NCBI GenBank assembly: GCA_913052045.1
Contig: CAJXDJ010000056.1
Span: 1 to 6,127 of the forward strand
Source of the DNA: an uncultured Dehalococcoidia bacterium
Lineage (GTDB): Bacteria > Chloroflexota > Dehalococcoidia > Lucifugimonadales > GCA-2712585
Reading direction: 5' to 3'
Length of the DNA: 6,127 nt
Below are positions 5,888-6,127 of this stretch, piece by piece (position 1 is the stretch's first letter; the number at the start of each line of letters is the position of its first letter). The translations under genes were made by a program, and so were the position numbers. The notes beneath the pieces are model-generated. The model was not told the origin of the DNA and made no database searches. It saw only the letters and a list, made by a program, of their open reading frames with translations.

Positions 5888-6127
5888 ACGAAAAAATCCA
5901 TGTTAAGACAAAGATAAATGACAACGATGTGGAATTCCTCTGTGAAGCTCGCCAGAGCTTGTTAGAAGTGCTGAGAGATGTCTTAGACATGACGGGCACG
6001 AAAGAAGGATGCAACGATGGAAATTGCGGGGCGTGCACCGTAATTTTGGATGGGCTCATTGTCGATTCTTGTTTGGTTTTAGCAGTCGAAGTGTCAGGGA
6101 AAGAAATAACTACTATAGAAGGTATAG
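5884..6127 (+). CDS. [2Fe-2S] small subunit of the same molybdo-hydroxylase (CoxS-like), 3' end outside window
   Basis: Only the first 81 codons are present; the family is usually 150-165 residues. They form the plant-type ferredoxin domain: LLEVLRD helix, then GTKEGCNDGNCGACTV with Cys43, Cys48 and Cys51, and the fourth ligand Cys63 in DSCLVLA, giving C-x4-C-x2-C-x11-C. The expected second, four-helix [2Fe-2S] domain would follow beyond the window. ATG 5884 overlaps the stop of the FAD subunit gene by four bases. The subunit relays electrons from the molybdenum centre to FAD. A large molybdopterin-binding subunit gene is expected downstream or elsewhere in the operon. Confidence 0.93.
   Translation, partial: MNEKIHVKTKINDNDVEFLCEARQSLLEVLRDVLDMTGTKEGCNDGNCGACTVILDGLIVDSCLVLAVEVSGKEITTIEGI

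Noticed and set aside
5772..6059. Minus-strand open frame across the coxM-coxS junction
   Set aside because: It lies opposite two well-supported genes and its translation resembles no protein family; it is an antisense shadow.

Overview
The window reads as a piece of a free-living, moderately AT-rich bacterial genome, probably metagenome-derived. The mix of genes suggests the marine SAR202/Dehalococcoidia side of Chloroflexota: a citramalate-type isoleucine pathway, a molybdo-hydroxylase operon of the CO/xanthine dehydrogenase type, an uncharacterised MFS family and a solitary RecB-like nuclease. That placement is an inference from gene content, not something the sequence proves. All intact genes are on the + strand.

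Left edge (1-489): there are two broken coding remnants back to back. A piece of purF (amidophosphoribosyltransferase) lies on the - strand and loses its 5' half near position 160-180. The C-terminal end of an unidentified + strand gene begins at the same place and stops at 294-296. An AT-rich stretch without a recognisable gene follows. The junction is either a real rearrangement or a chimeric contig end.

Selenoprotein and transporter (490-2336): the most notable feature is one gene of 188 codons (490-1053) for an exported TlpA/redoxin-like protein. It is split by an in-frame TGA at 751-753, exactly where the first cysteine of the WCxxC active site should be. A hairpin with the geometry of a bacterial SECIS element begins 10 nt downstream. 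The best reading is a selenoprotein with a U-T-H-C redox centre, not two short ORFs or a pseudogene. It is followed 53 nt later by a 12-TM MFS transporter of unknown substrate.

Middle (2337-4899): a stand-alone Cas4/RecB-like PD-(D/E)XK nuclease with four cysteines suited to a 4Fe-4S cluster has its own candidate promoter. Next comes a complete citramalate synthase (cimA), the entry enzyme of threonine-independent isoleucine synthesis.

Right edge (4900-6127): a candidate promoter with a perfect TATAAT drives a coxM-like FAD subunit and an overlapping coxS-like [2Fe-2S] subunit. The coxM-like gene apparently starts at a CTG codon behind a strong Shine-Dalgarno sequence. The large molybdopterin subunit would be expected beyond the right end. 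The genes appear to be several independent transcription units and not one pathway.
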